From Acidobacteriota bacterium (GTDB lineage: Bacteria; Acidobacteriota; Terriglobia; Terriglobales; Acidobacteriaceae), in NCBI GenBank assembly GCA_018268915.1, contig JAFDVQ010000009.1, positions 124,001-188,000 of the forward strand: a stretch of 64,000 bases of DNA, given 5' to 3'. The notes beneath the pieces were generated by a model. It was not told where the DNA came from, ran no database searches, and saw nothing but the letters and a program-made list of their open reading frames with translations. A program made the translations under genes and the position numbers. Of the stretch, positions 7,389-14,484 are shown piece by piece (within the stretch, counting starts at the first letter, position 1; each line of letters opens with the position of its first letter).

Positions 7389-8342
7389 TCAGTCTGCTCC
7401 TTGTCCCGTCAGTTGGGTATAGGTGAGGCGACGGCCTACAGCCTGCAGCATGGCGAGAGTAAAGCGATCCTCATCCGTGAGCGGATTGTCCTTCGTGCTC
7501 CGATTGTTGAAGCGGAACACTTGCTCACCAACGTAGCGGTCCAAGTGGAACGGTTCGACAGCAACATACGTGCCCTTCAATCCGCGCTTCAAGAGGCTCC
7601 AGAAGTTCTCGATGCCGTTCGTGTGGACTTCGCCGCGCACATACTCTTGAACGTGATTCACGGTCTTGTGAACAAAGTTCTTGTGCAGATCGTCATATGT
7701 CGAATACGCATCGGTGTGGACCCTCGAACCCTTTTCGATGTTGTTCAGAATCTCATTCTGCAAAGTCTCGCGCTTGACGTTCGGCACTACCTTGGCGCGA
7801 ACCTGCCGAGCTTCCCGATCCAGCATCCCGAACACTGTGGCCTTGCCATGGGTTCCGCGCGCGTTCTGGAAGCGAATACGACGCGCCGTGTGCATGTTCT
7901 TAACCTTGCCACCAATGTACGTCTCGTCAATCTCGATAGGACCGCTGTTGCCCATCTTGGCAGTGATGCCGCCAGACTTCATGGCTTCCCGAATCCTGTG
8001 CAGCATGAACCATGCCGACTTCTGAGTGACACCGATAGAGCGGTGCAGTTCGTAGCTGCTGATTCCGTTCTTCGCATTGCAGATCATCCAGACCGCAGCC
8101 ATCCACTTATCGAGTCCAATGGGCGAGTCTTCGAAGATCGTTCCGACCTTGATGGTGAACTGCTTTTTGCAGCCCTTGCAGAACCAAATCTTGCGCGTAC
8201 TCACAAACGAATTCGCGTCAGAACCGCAACGAGGGCACGTAACCTTCTCATCCGGCCAACGCAGCCACTTGGCATACTCAAACGCACGGTCTGTGTCACC
8301 GAAGTAAACTATTGCCTGCTGGAGAGTTACGGGCTTTTTCAT
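7389..8342 (-). CDS. IS1595-family (ISXO2-like) transposase
   Basis: This 317-aa protein catalyses cut-and-paste-type movement of the element. An N-terminal zinc ribbon is formed by Cys36/Cys39 and Cys55/Cys58 (CPRCG, CKGC). The catalytic RNase-H-like domain shows EIDET (Asp139), HTDAYSTYD (Asp211) and the hallmark HTNGIENFWSLLKRGLKGTY (Asn242, Glu245, Lys252) of the IS1595 DDE/DDN-K group. It is full length with no internal stop. Start ATG 8342 lies 25 bp inside a good promoter whose -35 is in the right terminal repeat. The gene faces the passenger genes. Confidence 0.95.
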   Translation of the reverse strand: MKKPVTLQQAIVYFGDTDRAFEYAKWLRWPDEKVTCPRCGSDANSFVSTRKIWFCKGCKKQFTIKVGTIFEDSPIGLDKWMAAVWMICNAKNGISSYELHRSIGVTQKSAWFMLHRIREAMKSGGITAKMGNSGPIEIDETYIGGKVKNMHTARRIRFQNARGTHGKATVFGMLDREARQVRAKVVPNVKRETLQNEILNNIEKGSRVHTDAYSTYDDLHKNFVHKTVNHVQEYVRGEVHTNGIENFWSLLKRGLKGTYVAVEPFHLDRYVGEQVFRFNNRSTKDNPLTDEDRFTLAMLQAVGRRLTYTQLTGQGAD

Positions 8343-8366
8343 GTTTCTACCTGCCGATCTATAGGC

Positions 8367-8395
8367 AGAATACTACTTATGGTCTTGTGTGTCAA
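8367..8395 (-). promoter_or_regulatory. Transposase promoter with -35 in the terminal repeat
   Basis: On the minus strand TTGACA (8395-8390) and TATTCT (8372-8367) are separated by 17 bp, upstream of the transposase ATG at 8342. The -35 hexamer lies inside the right terminal repeat, so transposase binding could autoregulate. Confidence 0.65.
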
Positions 8396-8408
8396 GTATA
8401 TTATTGCC
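8384..8408 (-). repeat. Right terminal inverted repeat
   Basis: The complement reads GGCAATAATATAC, then TTGACACACAAG, matching the left end at 23 of 25 positions. The target duplication CGAACAAA follows directly. Confidence 0.92.
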
Positions 8409-8416
8409 CGAACAAA
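8409..8416. repeat. Target-site duplication, right copy
   Basis: CGAACAAA, identical to 6229-6236. Confidence 0.9.
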
Positions 8417-8602
8417 AAACAGGGAAAAATTATTGAGATCGCGTAGGCCTGCCCTAGGTGACTAAGAAGCCTCAGGCTGAGACCAGGCACAACAGAATCC
8501 GATGACCAGCAGGCCCTGCTCCCCATCACCCAGGCGTGATCCCTGCAAAAAAACCATCCCAAGATTCCCGTACAGCCTTCACCGTCAAAGGGTGGTCTGT
8601 GC

Positions 8603-8639
8603 CCCATTCATCGCACAGCTTCATCGTGCGATGAGTGGG
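8603..8639. repeat. REP-like palindrome, copy 2
   Basis: CCCATTCATCGCAC (8603-8616) and GTGCGATGAGTGGG (8626-8639) form a 14-bp stem with one G-T pair. Like copy 1 (1521-1555), it is preceded by CTGTGCC and has a CCCATTC(A/G)TCG arm. It lies beyond the terminator of the thrC operon. The remainder of 8417-8602 shows no gene. Confidence 0.6.
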
Positions 8640-8648
8640 CGGTGGGCA

Positions 8649-8678
8649 AGAAAAAAAATGCGCGGCCCAAGGCCGCGC
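8649..8678 (-). terminator. Intrinsic terminator of the thrC/sulfur-carrier operon
   Basis: On the minus strand GCGCGGCC (8678-8671), loop TTG and GGCCGCGC (8667-8660) form a perfect 8-bp GC stem followed by ATTTTTTTT. It starts 25 bp after the sulfur-carrier stop codon. Confidence 0.88.
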
Positions 8679-8702
8679 ACCGCCATGCACTACTGACCAA
8701 AC

Positions 8703-8984
8703 TCAGCAGCATCCACCTGCAATCGACGGGATAACGAGCACCTCGTCGCCTTCCTGGAATGCGTACTTTTCATTTCCGAGGAACCGGATGTCTTCTTCGT
8801 TAACGTAGAAATTGATGAACCGCCGAATCTGCCCATCATCTCCGCGCAGGTGCTGGCGCAGCGCCGGGAAGCGGCCTTCAATGTCGTTCACCAGTTCCGG
8901 CAGATTCGACGCCGTGCTCGAAATCTCTTTCACGTTGTTCGTGTGCTTCTGAAATGCATTTGGTAACAGAACCTTAACCGCCAT
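8703..8984 (-). CDS. ThiS/MoaD-like sulfur-carrier protein with GGCC tail
   Basis: The 93-aa ubiquitin-like protein (MAVKVLLPNAFQKHTNN...) shows the MoaD pattern: an early VLLPNAFQKHT strand, FPALRQHLRGDDGQIRRF, an IRFLGNEKYAF strand and an EGDEVLVIPSIAGG C-terminus. In the family the terminal Gly-Gly is adenylated and thiocarboxylated to donate sulfur. Here two cysteines follow the Gly-Gly, so a protease must expose it first, as known for QbsE and HcyS-type carriers with C-terminal extensions. Start ATG 8984 overlaps the last 11 bases of the PLP-enzyme gene, so the pair is translationally coupled under a SAM riboswitch. CysO-like and HcyS-like roles are therefore likelier than molybdopterin or thiamine synthesis (inference). 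Confidence 0.88.
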   Translation of the reverse strand: MAVKVLLPNAFQKHTNNVKEISSTASNLPELVNDIEGRFPALRQHLRGDDGQIRRFINFYVNEEDIRFLGNEKYAFQEGDEVLVIPSIAGGCC

Positions 8985-10251
8985 AACTTTCCCCCGCCAG
9001 GCTGAGTCCCTGGCTTGCCGCATTGCGTTCTTCCACAAAGTTTTCGAAATCTGCGAGCCGAGGACGAATCGCCTGCCTCTGCTCATAAGCGCCATCGAGG
9101 CAGTCGGTCGTCTTCAATCCGTTGCCTGTGATGCACGTAACCGTTAGCTCATCCGGCTTGATGCGCCCGTGAGCATAGAGTCTTGCCGTTACCGCAGTCG
9201 TCACGCCGCCCGCAGTCTCCGTGAAGATGCCCTCGGTCTCAGCCAGTTCCTGAATCGCCGAAACAATCTCGACGTCCGAAACATCTTCGGCCCATCCGCC
9301 CGTTCCGCGAATCACGCGCGACGCATAGATTCCGTCCGCAGGATTGCCAATCGCCAGTGACCGCGCAATCGTGTTCGGCCGCTGTGGCTCGATCACATCC
9401 GTGTCGTTCTTCACTGCTTTTGCAATCGGCGAGCAACCGGTAGCCTGCGCGCCAAAGAACTTGACCGGCTTCTCATCCACCAACCCCAGCTCAATGAGCT
9501 CATTGAATGCCTTGCGGATTTTCGTGATCAGCGAGCCGCCCGCCATCGGCACAACCACGTTGTCCGGCAAGCGCCAGCCAAGCTGCTCCGCGATCTCAAA
9601 GCCAACAGTCTTCGAACCCTCTGCGTAGTAAGGACGCAGGTTCACATTCACAAAGCCCCAGTTGTAACGCTCAGCGATCTGCGAGGAGAGGCGGTTCACA
9701 TGATCGTAGTTGCCATCAACCCGCACCAGCGTCGCGCCGTAGACCTGCGTATTCAGAATCTTCGCCGGCTCCAGATCCGAAGGAACAAGAATGTATGTCT
9801 TCAGTCCGAGCCGCGCCGCGTGAGCAGCCACCGCGTTCGCCAGGTTCCCTGTCGACGAGCAGCCAACCGTATCGAACCCGAAGTCCTGCGCATTCGCCAG
9901 AGCCACAGCCACAACTCGATCTTTGAAGCTCAGCGTCGGCATGCAGACGGCATCGTTCTTGATGTACAGGTTCTTTGCGCCGAACTGCGCACCAAGACGC
10001 GGAGCCTTCACCAGCGGAGTAAGGCCCGATGGCGTTTGGGGAACATAGGTGTCTTTCACCGGAAGCAGCGCCTTATAGCGCCACATGTTCAGCGGTCCCT
10101 GGGAAATCGTCTCGCGGGTGAATCGGGTCTTTGCGAACTCGAGATCGTAAGCCACCTCGAGCGGGGAGAAACACTCATCGCAGATCGAAAGCGGCTGATG
10201 ACCATAGGTCTTGCCGCATTCCCGACATCGCAACCAATACGCAGTAGTCAA
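8974..10251 (-). CDS. thrC: Threonine synthase or threonine-synthase-like PLP enzyme
   Basis: The 425-aa fold-type II PLP enzyme has an N-terminal zinc-ribbon-like segment (Cys9, Cys12, Cys24, Cys27) and the PLP lysine at Lys110 in PTLSFKDR. A CSSTGNLANAVAAHAARLG phosphate/cofactor region, AGGSLITKI and a C-terminal ETAGGVTTA motif follow. Threonine synthase converts O-phosphohomoserine to threonine. The start is TTG 10251 with a GAGGG Shine-Dalgarno. The gene overlaps a sulfur-carrier gene and sits behind a SAM-I riboswitch. This raises the possibility that it instead (or also) makes homocysteine from O-phosphohomoserine with protein-bound sulfur. The sequence alone cannot separate the two. 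Confidence 0.9.
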   Translation of the reverse strand: MTTAYWLRCRECGKTYGHQPLSICDECFSPLEVAYDLEFAKTRFTRETISQGPLNMWRYKALLPVKDTYVPQTPSGLTPLVKAPRLGAQFGAKNLYIKNDAVCMPTLSFKDRVVAVALANAQDFGFDTVGCSSTGNLANAVAAHAARLGLKTYILVPSDLEPAKILNTQVYGATLVRVDGNYDHVNRLSSQIAERYNWGFVNVNLRPYYAEGSKTVGFEIAEQLGWRLPDNVVVPMAGGSLITKIRKAFNELIELGLVDEKPVKFFGAQATGCSPIAKAVKNDTDVIEPQRPNTIARSLAIGNPADGIYASRVIRGTGGWAEDVSDVEIVSAIQELAETEGIFTETAGGVTTAVTARLYAHGRIKPDELTVTCITGNGLKTTDCLDGAYEQRQAIRPRLADFENFVEERNAASQGLSLAGESYGG

Positions 10252-10276
10252 GGTCCCTCGCTTTGCGAGCGACTAC
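10244..10276 (-). promoter_or_regulatory. Hairpin sequestering the thrC ribosome-binding site and start
   Basis: On the minus strand GTAGTC (10276-10271) pairs with GACTAC (codons 2-3, 10249-10244), and CTCGC pairs with GCGAG around an AAA loop. The Shine-Dalgarno GAGGG lies on the 3' side of the inner stem and the TTG start lies in the internal loop. This is a plausible translational off-switch for the riboswitch upstream. Confidence 0.5.
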
Positions 10277-10375
10277 GGAACTGCGGGCACGTGACCGGCT
10301 CAGCGAACTGAGCGAACCTGATGTGATTCGTTAAACCTTAGAAGCCGTCTAGCGATGACTGCTTGACGACCCCGA

Positions 10376-10490
10376 ATCTCATGTTCCCCGCCTCATTTTG
10401 GCGAGCGAGAGTTGACACCATACTCCTGGTTTGCCCAGGCAGGTTGTCGTGGCGTCACAGGGCCCGTCCCTCAGCCACTCTGCATGAAAT
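10376..10490 (-). promoter_or_regulatory. SAM-I (S-box) riboswitch aptamer
   Basis: On the minus strand the segment has the S-box signature: GAGTGGCTGAGGGACGGGCCC, TGTGACGCCACGACAACC and, after a P3 hairpin, GGTGTCAACTC. A closing P1 helix pairs ATTTCATG (10490-10483) with CATGAGAT (10383-10376). A P4-like stem lies in the CTCGCC/GGCGGGG region. In this class SAM binding turns off methionine-related genes. It lies 125 bp upstream of the TTG start of thrC. A small hairpin (GTTTGCC/GGCAAAC, 10495-10515) immediately precedes P1, and TTGCAC with TAAAAA 17 bp apart further upstream may be the promoter. Confidence 0.85.
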
Positions 10491-10759
10491 CCAGGTTTGC
10501 CCTTTGGAGGCAAACATGAATGACTAGTTTTTATCACAGGTGCCTTGGCGGTGCAAGTTGCATTGCAGCGAATGGCGACTGAATCCGTTTGAATGGATGA
10601 ACTTCCGGCCGGAAAAGCGTCTTTTACAGGCCGGGTCTTCAGTCGGGTACAACAGCTTCACCCCAGATCACATCTCAACGTGAAGGCGCTGGTGATCCAG
10701 GCTGATCTATATAAAGCCATTCAGGCTTACAATCTTAGCCATTTCAAGGAGTGAACATT

Positions 10760-11029
10760 ATGCCTTCAGATCTTTTGGATAAAGCCCCTTCCGTCGACGA
10801 AGTCATCAAAGAAGTTTCCCGGCTCAAGAACACGGTCACTCAGGCCGTAGAAGATGGGTTCAAGTCCGCCGTAAAGGCAGTGGAGCGCGGCCGTCACTCC
10901 ACCGAGGACATGATCGACGATGGAAAGCGCATGATGCGCCGCAAACCCGTAGAAGCGGCAGGAGTGATATTCGCTGCGGGACTTCTTACGGGAGCGTTCC
11001 TAAGCTACATCGCTTCGCGTCGCAGCTAG
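10760..11029 (+). CDS. DUF883/ElaB/YqjD-like membrane-anchored small protein
   Basis: The 89-aa product has a soluble amphipathic, charged N-terminus with a VDEVIKEVSRLKNTVTQAVE helix and a basic RMMRRKPVEA segment. A single C-terminal membrane helix (AGVIFAAGLLTGAFLSYIAS) ends in RRS. This is the tail-anchored YqjD/ElaB/DUF883 architecture, associated in E. coli with ribosomes and stationary phase. ATG 10760 has a strong AAGGAGTG Shine-Dalgarno, preferred over GTG 10751. It is monocistronic, divergent from the riboswitch-controlled operon. A 3' stem-loop follows at 11047. Confidence 0.75.
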   Translation: MPSDLLDKAPSVDEVIKEVSRLKNTVTQAVEDGFKSAVKAVERGRHSTEDMIDDGKRMMRRKPVEAAGVIFAAGLLTGAFLSYIASRRS

Positions 11030-11046
11030 CTATAACGCAAAACAGT

Positions 11047-11082
11047 CCGGAGTGATCCGCCGCTAATCGCGGCTCACTCCGG
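11047..11082. terminator. Stem-loop between convergent genes
   Basis: CCGGAGTGA (11047-11055) pairs with TCACTCCGG (11074-11082), with an inner CCGC/GCGG stem. It lies between the YqjD-like gene and the convergent GH97 gene, overlapping the latter's stop. No U-tract, so it may act bidirectionally or simply stabilise 3' ends. Confidence 0.5.
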
Positions 11083-13080
11083 GTGTATCCAGATCGCATT
11101 CCCGCCACCCGGCGCCATCTTCACATCCAGGACTGTTCCCCGACTGACTGATTGCTTGTTGAACGCAGTGTGCGTCGCCATCGTGTCTGCGTCAGCCGCA
11201 TCCGCGTAGATCTCTGCGGTGTACTTCCCTTCACCGAGGAAACTCAGGGGAACCTTCACCGTCCGTGCATCCCAATTCGTAATCGAGCCGACATACCAGT
11301 CTTTGCCGCTTCTCCGCGCGACAGTGATGTTCTCCATCGGCTGTCCGGCCACAACACGAATTTCGTCCCACGTCACCGGAACCTGCTTGATGAATTCGAA
11401 ATCGTGCTGCCCCGCATAGTGCTCGGGATAGTCCGACACCATCATCAGCGGACTTTCCAGCACCACGTACAAAGCCAGCTCGTGCGCGCGTGTGTTGGGT
11501 GCCATCGGCATATCGTTGCGGGCCTCAAACTCCGCCCGTGTCGCATTGCCGAATGCGCCCGGCGTGTAGTCCAAAGGCCCCGCCAGCATTCTCGTAAACG
11601 GCAAAGTCGCATTGTGTGTTGGAGTCGTTCGCCCGCTCCACTTGAGATACTCCTTGCCCATCACGCCTTCGCGCGTCACCACGTTCGGCCATGTACGGCG
11701 CAGCCCATCCGGCTTGAACGCGCCGTGGTAATCGACCATCAGGTGATGCTGTGCTGCAAGCTCCGCCACGTGCCGATACCAGGCCGTCATCTGCTGATCG
11801 TCGCGGTCCATGAAGTCGATCTTCACACCGGCCACTCCCCACCGCTCGAAGAGCGGGAAAGCCTGCACCATGTATTTATCCACCGAAGACCAGTGTGACC
11901 AGAGCCAGATGCGGACATTCTTCTCTTTGGCATACTTCAGCAGTTCCGGCATGTCGATCTGCGGATCGATCTTCGTAATATCCGCCACCGCCGCATAATC
12001 CTGTGCGTTCTTTCGATTCGCCAGCGCCCATCCCGCATCGATCAGCATGTACGGGAATCCAGACGCCGACGCGAAGTCGATGTAGTGCTTCATCGTCGCC
12101 GTATTCATCCCCGGCTTGAAGCTGACACCCGGAGCGGCCTCGCCTGACCACCAGTCCCACGCCGACTTGCCAGCTTTGATCCACGATGTATCCGCTATCT
12201 TCGAAGGCGGATTCAGATTGAGGACGATGTTCGACTCGACAAGCCGCCCCGGCTCATCACCAATCATCAGCACCCGCCACGGCGTCGTCATCGGAGCATT
12301 TGTCTCAACTGCTATGCCCTTTTGATCCACGCGCGGAGAAAGATCGGCCTTCAACCCAAACCGCCCTTCTCCTTTGCGCAAATACATGCCCGAGTAGTTC
12401 TCAATGTCAGCCTCCGTCACAGCAACCCATCCTGAACCGGGAACCTCCGCCAACAGCGGCAAGGCAATCAGCCAATCACGATGAATGCCGCTCACCAGTC
12501 TCTGCTGATAGTCATCCTCGTAGGACGATTGATATCCCGGCAGGACCAACGGGTACAGAGTGGCGTCTTTGGGATAGTTGACTTCCGTCAGTTCGTTCTC
12601 GACGCGCACCGTCGTAGTCCCACCCTGCTGGTGCAGCAAATATCGGAAAGCAACGCCATCATCGTAGGCTCGGACCTCGATCGACATCTTGTGACCCGCA
12701 GCGTCGGCGAGATCGACCACCACCGAGTTGTAGTGATCGCGTACCGAGCTGGTCTTGCCTACCGGAATGGTGTAGGTCTCGTCGTGCTGACCTGTGTGGA
12801 CGTCGACCCTGTGCATTGCGGGGCCGATCGCAGGGACGTTCGACAGCTTGATCCCCAGCCCGCTTTCGTCGACGAGCTTCTTGCCGCTGAGTTCGACCGA
12901 ATAGTGGATTCCGCTCTTCTTCGCTCCGGCAGCTCCCGTCATTGGCGCGTCGGAGAATGAAAAGACGATCTTGCCATCAGGCGAAGCTACTTTGACCGGG
13001 GTGGTTACGGAACTTTGTCCGAAGGACGTGACGGCAAGACTAAGAAGCAGAGAAACGAAGGAAATTCGCAGGCATTTCAT
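11074..13080 (-). CDS. Glycoside hydrolase family 97 (alpha-glucosidase/alpha-galactosidase), secreted
   Basis: ATG 13080 gives 668 aa with a signal peptide (MKCLRISFVSLLLSLAVTSF, cleaved near GQS). Next come an N-terminal beta-sandwich (SPDGKIVFSFSDAP, LVDESGLGIKL), a (beta/alpha)8 catalytic domain (PYMLIDAGWA, VRIWLWSHWSSVDK, GVAGVKIDFMDRDDQ, HLMVDYHGAFKPDG, REGVMGKEY) and a C-terminal beta domain (GKDWYVGSITNWDARTVKVP). This is the GH97 order. The Asp in VKIDFMD is where retaining GH97 enzymes carry the nucleophile, so a retaining alpha-galactosidase-type activity is more likely than the inverting SusB type (inference). A paralogue is at 42614-44635. Upstream ORF extension to 13125 lacks a signal peptide and is rejected. 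Confidence 0.88.
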   Translation of the reverse strand: MKCLRISFVSLLLSLAVTSFGQSSVTTPVKVASPDGKIVFSFSDAPMTGAAGAKKSGIHYSVELSGKKLVDESGLGIKLSNVPAIGPAMHRVDVHTGQHDETYTIPVGKTSSVRDHYNSVVVDLADAAGHKMSIEVRAYDDGVAFRYLLHQQGGTTTVRVENELTEVNYPKDATLYPLVLPGYQSSYEDDYQQRLVSGIHRDWLIALPLLAEVPGSGWVAVTEADIENYSGMYLRKGEGRFGLKADLSPRVDQKGIAVETNAPMTTPWRVLMIGDEPGRLVESNIVLNLNPPSKIADTSWIKAGKSAWDWWSGEAAPGVSFKPGMNTATMKHYIDFASASGFPYMLIDAGWALANRKNAQDYAAVADITKIDPQIDMPELLKYAKEKNVRIWLWSHWSSVDKYMVQAFPLFERWGVAGVKIDFMDRDDQQMTAWYRHVAELAAQHHLMVDYHGAFKPDGLRRTWPNVVTREGVMGKEYLKWSGRTTPTHNATLPFTRMLAGPLDYTPGAFGNATRAEFEARNDMPMAPNTRAHELALYVVLESPLMMVSDYPEHYAGQHDFEFIKQVPVTWDEIRVVAGQPMENITVARRSGKDWYVGSITNWDARTVKVPLSFLGEGKYTAEIYADAADADTMATHTAFNKQSVSRGTVLDVKMAPGGGNAIWIHPE

Positions 13081-13196
13081 GACAGGCGAAAGAATACCAC
13101 TCCGCTTTTGCGCTCGAGCGCCCAAATCGCCGGTTAGTTAACACATCCTGCAAGAATTCGACCGGGTATGCCCCGCTCTCTGAAAATCACACCGTT

Positions 13197-14345
13197 TCAG
13201 TTGGTGTAAATCCGCACGTAATCGACCTGAAGATCGCCCGGAAACACCGTTGTGGCATCCGGGCTTCCGGGCCAGTCGCCGCCGATCGCAAGGTTCAAAA
13301 TAATGAACTGCGGACCGGCATCGAACGGCCAGGGATTACCAACACTGGCGGGCGTAAACGTCGCGTACACATTCTGCGGATCGTCAACGTAGAACTGGAT
13401 CTGTCCCTTAGTCCAGATCATTCCGTAGGTGTGCCATGCAGCCGTCGAGAATCCTGATGGGTTATACCTTTGTGTTCCATCCAGATGCTTGCTCGTGCTG
13501 CCTCCGTGCACCGATCCGGCGACCCAGTCGTAGCCCGGCGGTTTTTCACCCACACTGAACGGAGAATTGCTGCCGTTGATGTGCTCCATCACGTCGAGCT
13601 CGCCGCAAGCCGGCCAGCTCACCGTTGTGATGTTGTTTCCCAGCAGCCAAAAAGCAGGCCACATGCCCTGGCTCTCCGGCAGTTTCATGCGAGCTTCGAC
13701 GCGGCCATACAGGAAGCTGAAGACGCCCTGTGTCTTCAACCTGGCTGATGTGTAGGTTGTTCCGGTCGTCTTCCGGCCGATGATATGCAGAATGCCGCTA
13801 GTGTCGATCTGCGCATTCGGGTTCGCTGGATCGCAGGGCGCCGTGGCAGAGCCTGCCGCGCAGTAGGTTTCCAGTTCATTGTTGCCGCAGCACTGAAAGC
13901 CCGTGTCGTAGGTCCAGACCTTTGCGTCGGGAAGAACGTTCCCTGAGGATGAATTCGCAAACTCATCGCTCCATACCAAAGTCCCCGAAGCGATGTTGGG
14001 CGCGAAATCTTTGGACAAGACCGTGCTGTTGAGATACCCCGGAGCACTCGCAATTGCTTTCAAAGTCATGTTCGATGAAACCAGAAACGGCGCAAAGTAC
14101 TGCATTGATGTGGTTGTGGGGGCTGTCCCATCGAGCGTGTAGTAGATTGTCGCGCCGCTCGTGCTGTCAGACAGACTGACAATCGAAGCCCCATTCTGAG
14201 CCGTTGCAGTCGTAAGTGTGGGGGGTGCAGCTGCATTTTGCTCCGGCGGAGGGCCCTGACTACCAGTATTCATCCCCCCACCACAGCCGCACATCAAGGT
14301 ACTTGCCAGGACAATGACAGCAAACATATGTGACTCCACCCGCAC
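13197..14345 (-). CDS. GH16 family beta-glucanase (laminarinase-like) lipoprotein
   Basis: The protein has a lipoprotein signal (VIVLASTLMCGCGGG, lipobox Cys), then a chitobiase-C-terminal-like (CHB_HEX_C_1) domain of about 75 residues (ATIYYTLDGTAPTTTS), then a GH16 jelly-roll catalytic domain. The catalytic signature is GELDVMEHI (nucleophile and acid/base Glu in ExDxxE), preceded by GMWPAFWLLG and followed by QFIILNLAIGGDWPG and LQVDYVRIYTN. GH16 enzymes of this type hydrolyse beta-1,3- or mixed-link glucans. GTG 14345 has a GGAGA Shine-Dalgarno and adds an Arg to the n-region; ATG 14327 is the alternative. It follows GH97 on the same strand but with a 116-bp gap. Confidence 0.88.
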   Translation of the reverse strand: MRVESHMFAVIVLASTLMCGCGGGMNTGSQGPPPEQNAAAPPTLTTATAQNGASIVSLSDSTSGATIYYTLDGTAPTTTSMQYFAPFLVSSNMTLKAIASAPGYLNSTVLSKDFAPNIASGTLVWSDEFANSSSGNVLPDAKVWTYDTGFQCCGNNELETYCAAGSATAPCDPANPNAQIDTSGILHIIGRKTTGTTYTSARLKTQGVFSFLYGRVEARMKLPESQGMWPAFWLLGNNITTVSWPACGELDVMEHINGSNSPFSVGEKPPGYDWVAGSVHGGSTSKHLDGTQRYNPSGFSTAAWHTYGMIWTKGQIQFYVDDPQNVYATFTPASVGNPWPFDAGPQFIILNLAIGGDWPGSPDATTVFPGDLQVDYVRIYTN

Positions 14346-14484
14346 GTGATTTCTCCAGCAGACGACGAGCGACGCCTCTGTCGTACCGACAACATCTAAG
14401 CACTCGTCGTTAAATTGGGTCAATCACACTCGCAACTGCGACGTGCCTTCTCACAGCACGAATCGGTGAATTCGCAGCTTGCGA

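Larger units (their letters stand above)
6237..8408 (-). mobile_element. Complete IS1595/ISXO2-family insertion element with passenger genes
   Basis: This 2172-bp unit is bounded by 25-bp terminal inverted repeats matching at 23 positions (6237-6261 and 8384-8408) and by a perfect 8-bp direct duplication (CGAACAAA). It contains a 317-aa transposase on the minus strand and two plus-strand passenger genes that overlap each other. Matched ends, intact duplication and an uninterrupted transposase indicate a recent insertion. The IS1595 family is known to include members with passenger genes. Passenger codon use is more AT-rich than the surrounding chromosome, consistent with horizontal origin. 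Confidence 0.92.

Noticed and set aside
7350..8465. 371-codon plus-strand frame opposite the transposase
   Set aside because: Shadow of the IS1595 transposase; no coding bias.
1521..8639. CRISPR array or phage region
   Set aside because: No regularly spaced repeats, cas genes, integrase or phage structural genes seen in the window; palindromes are isolated.
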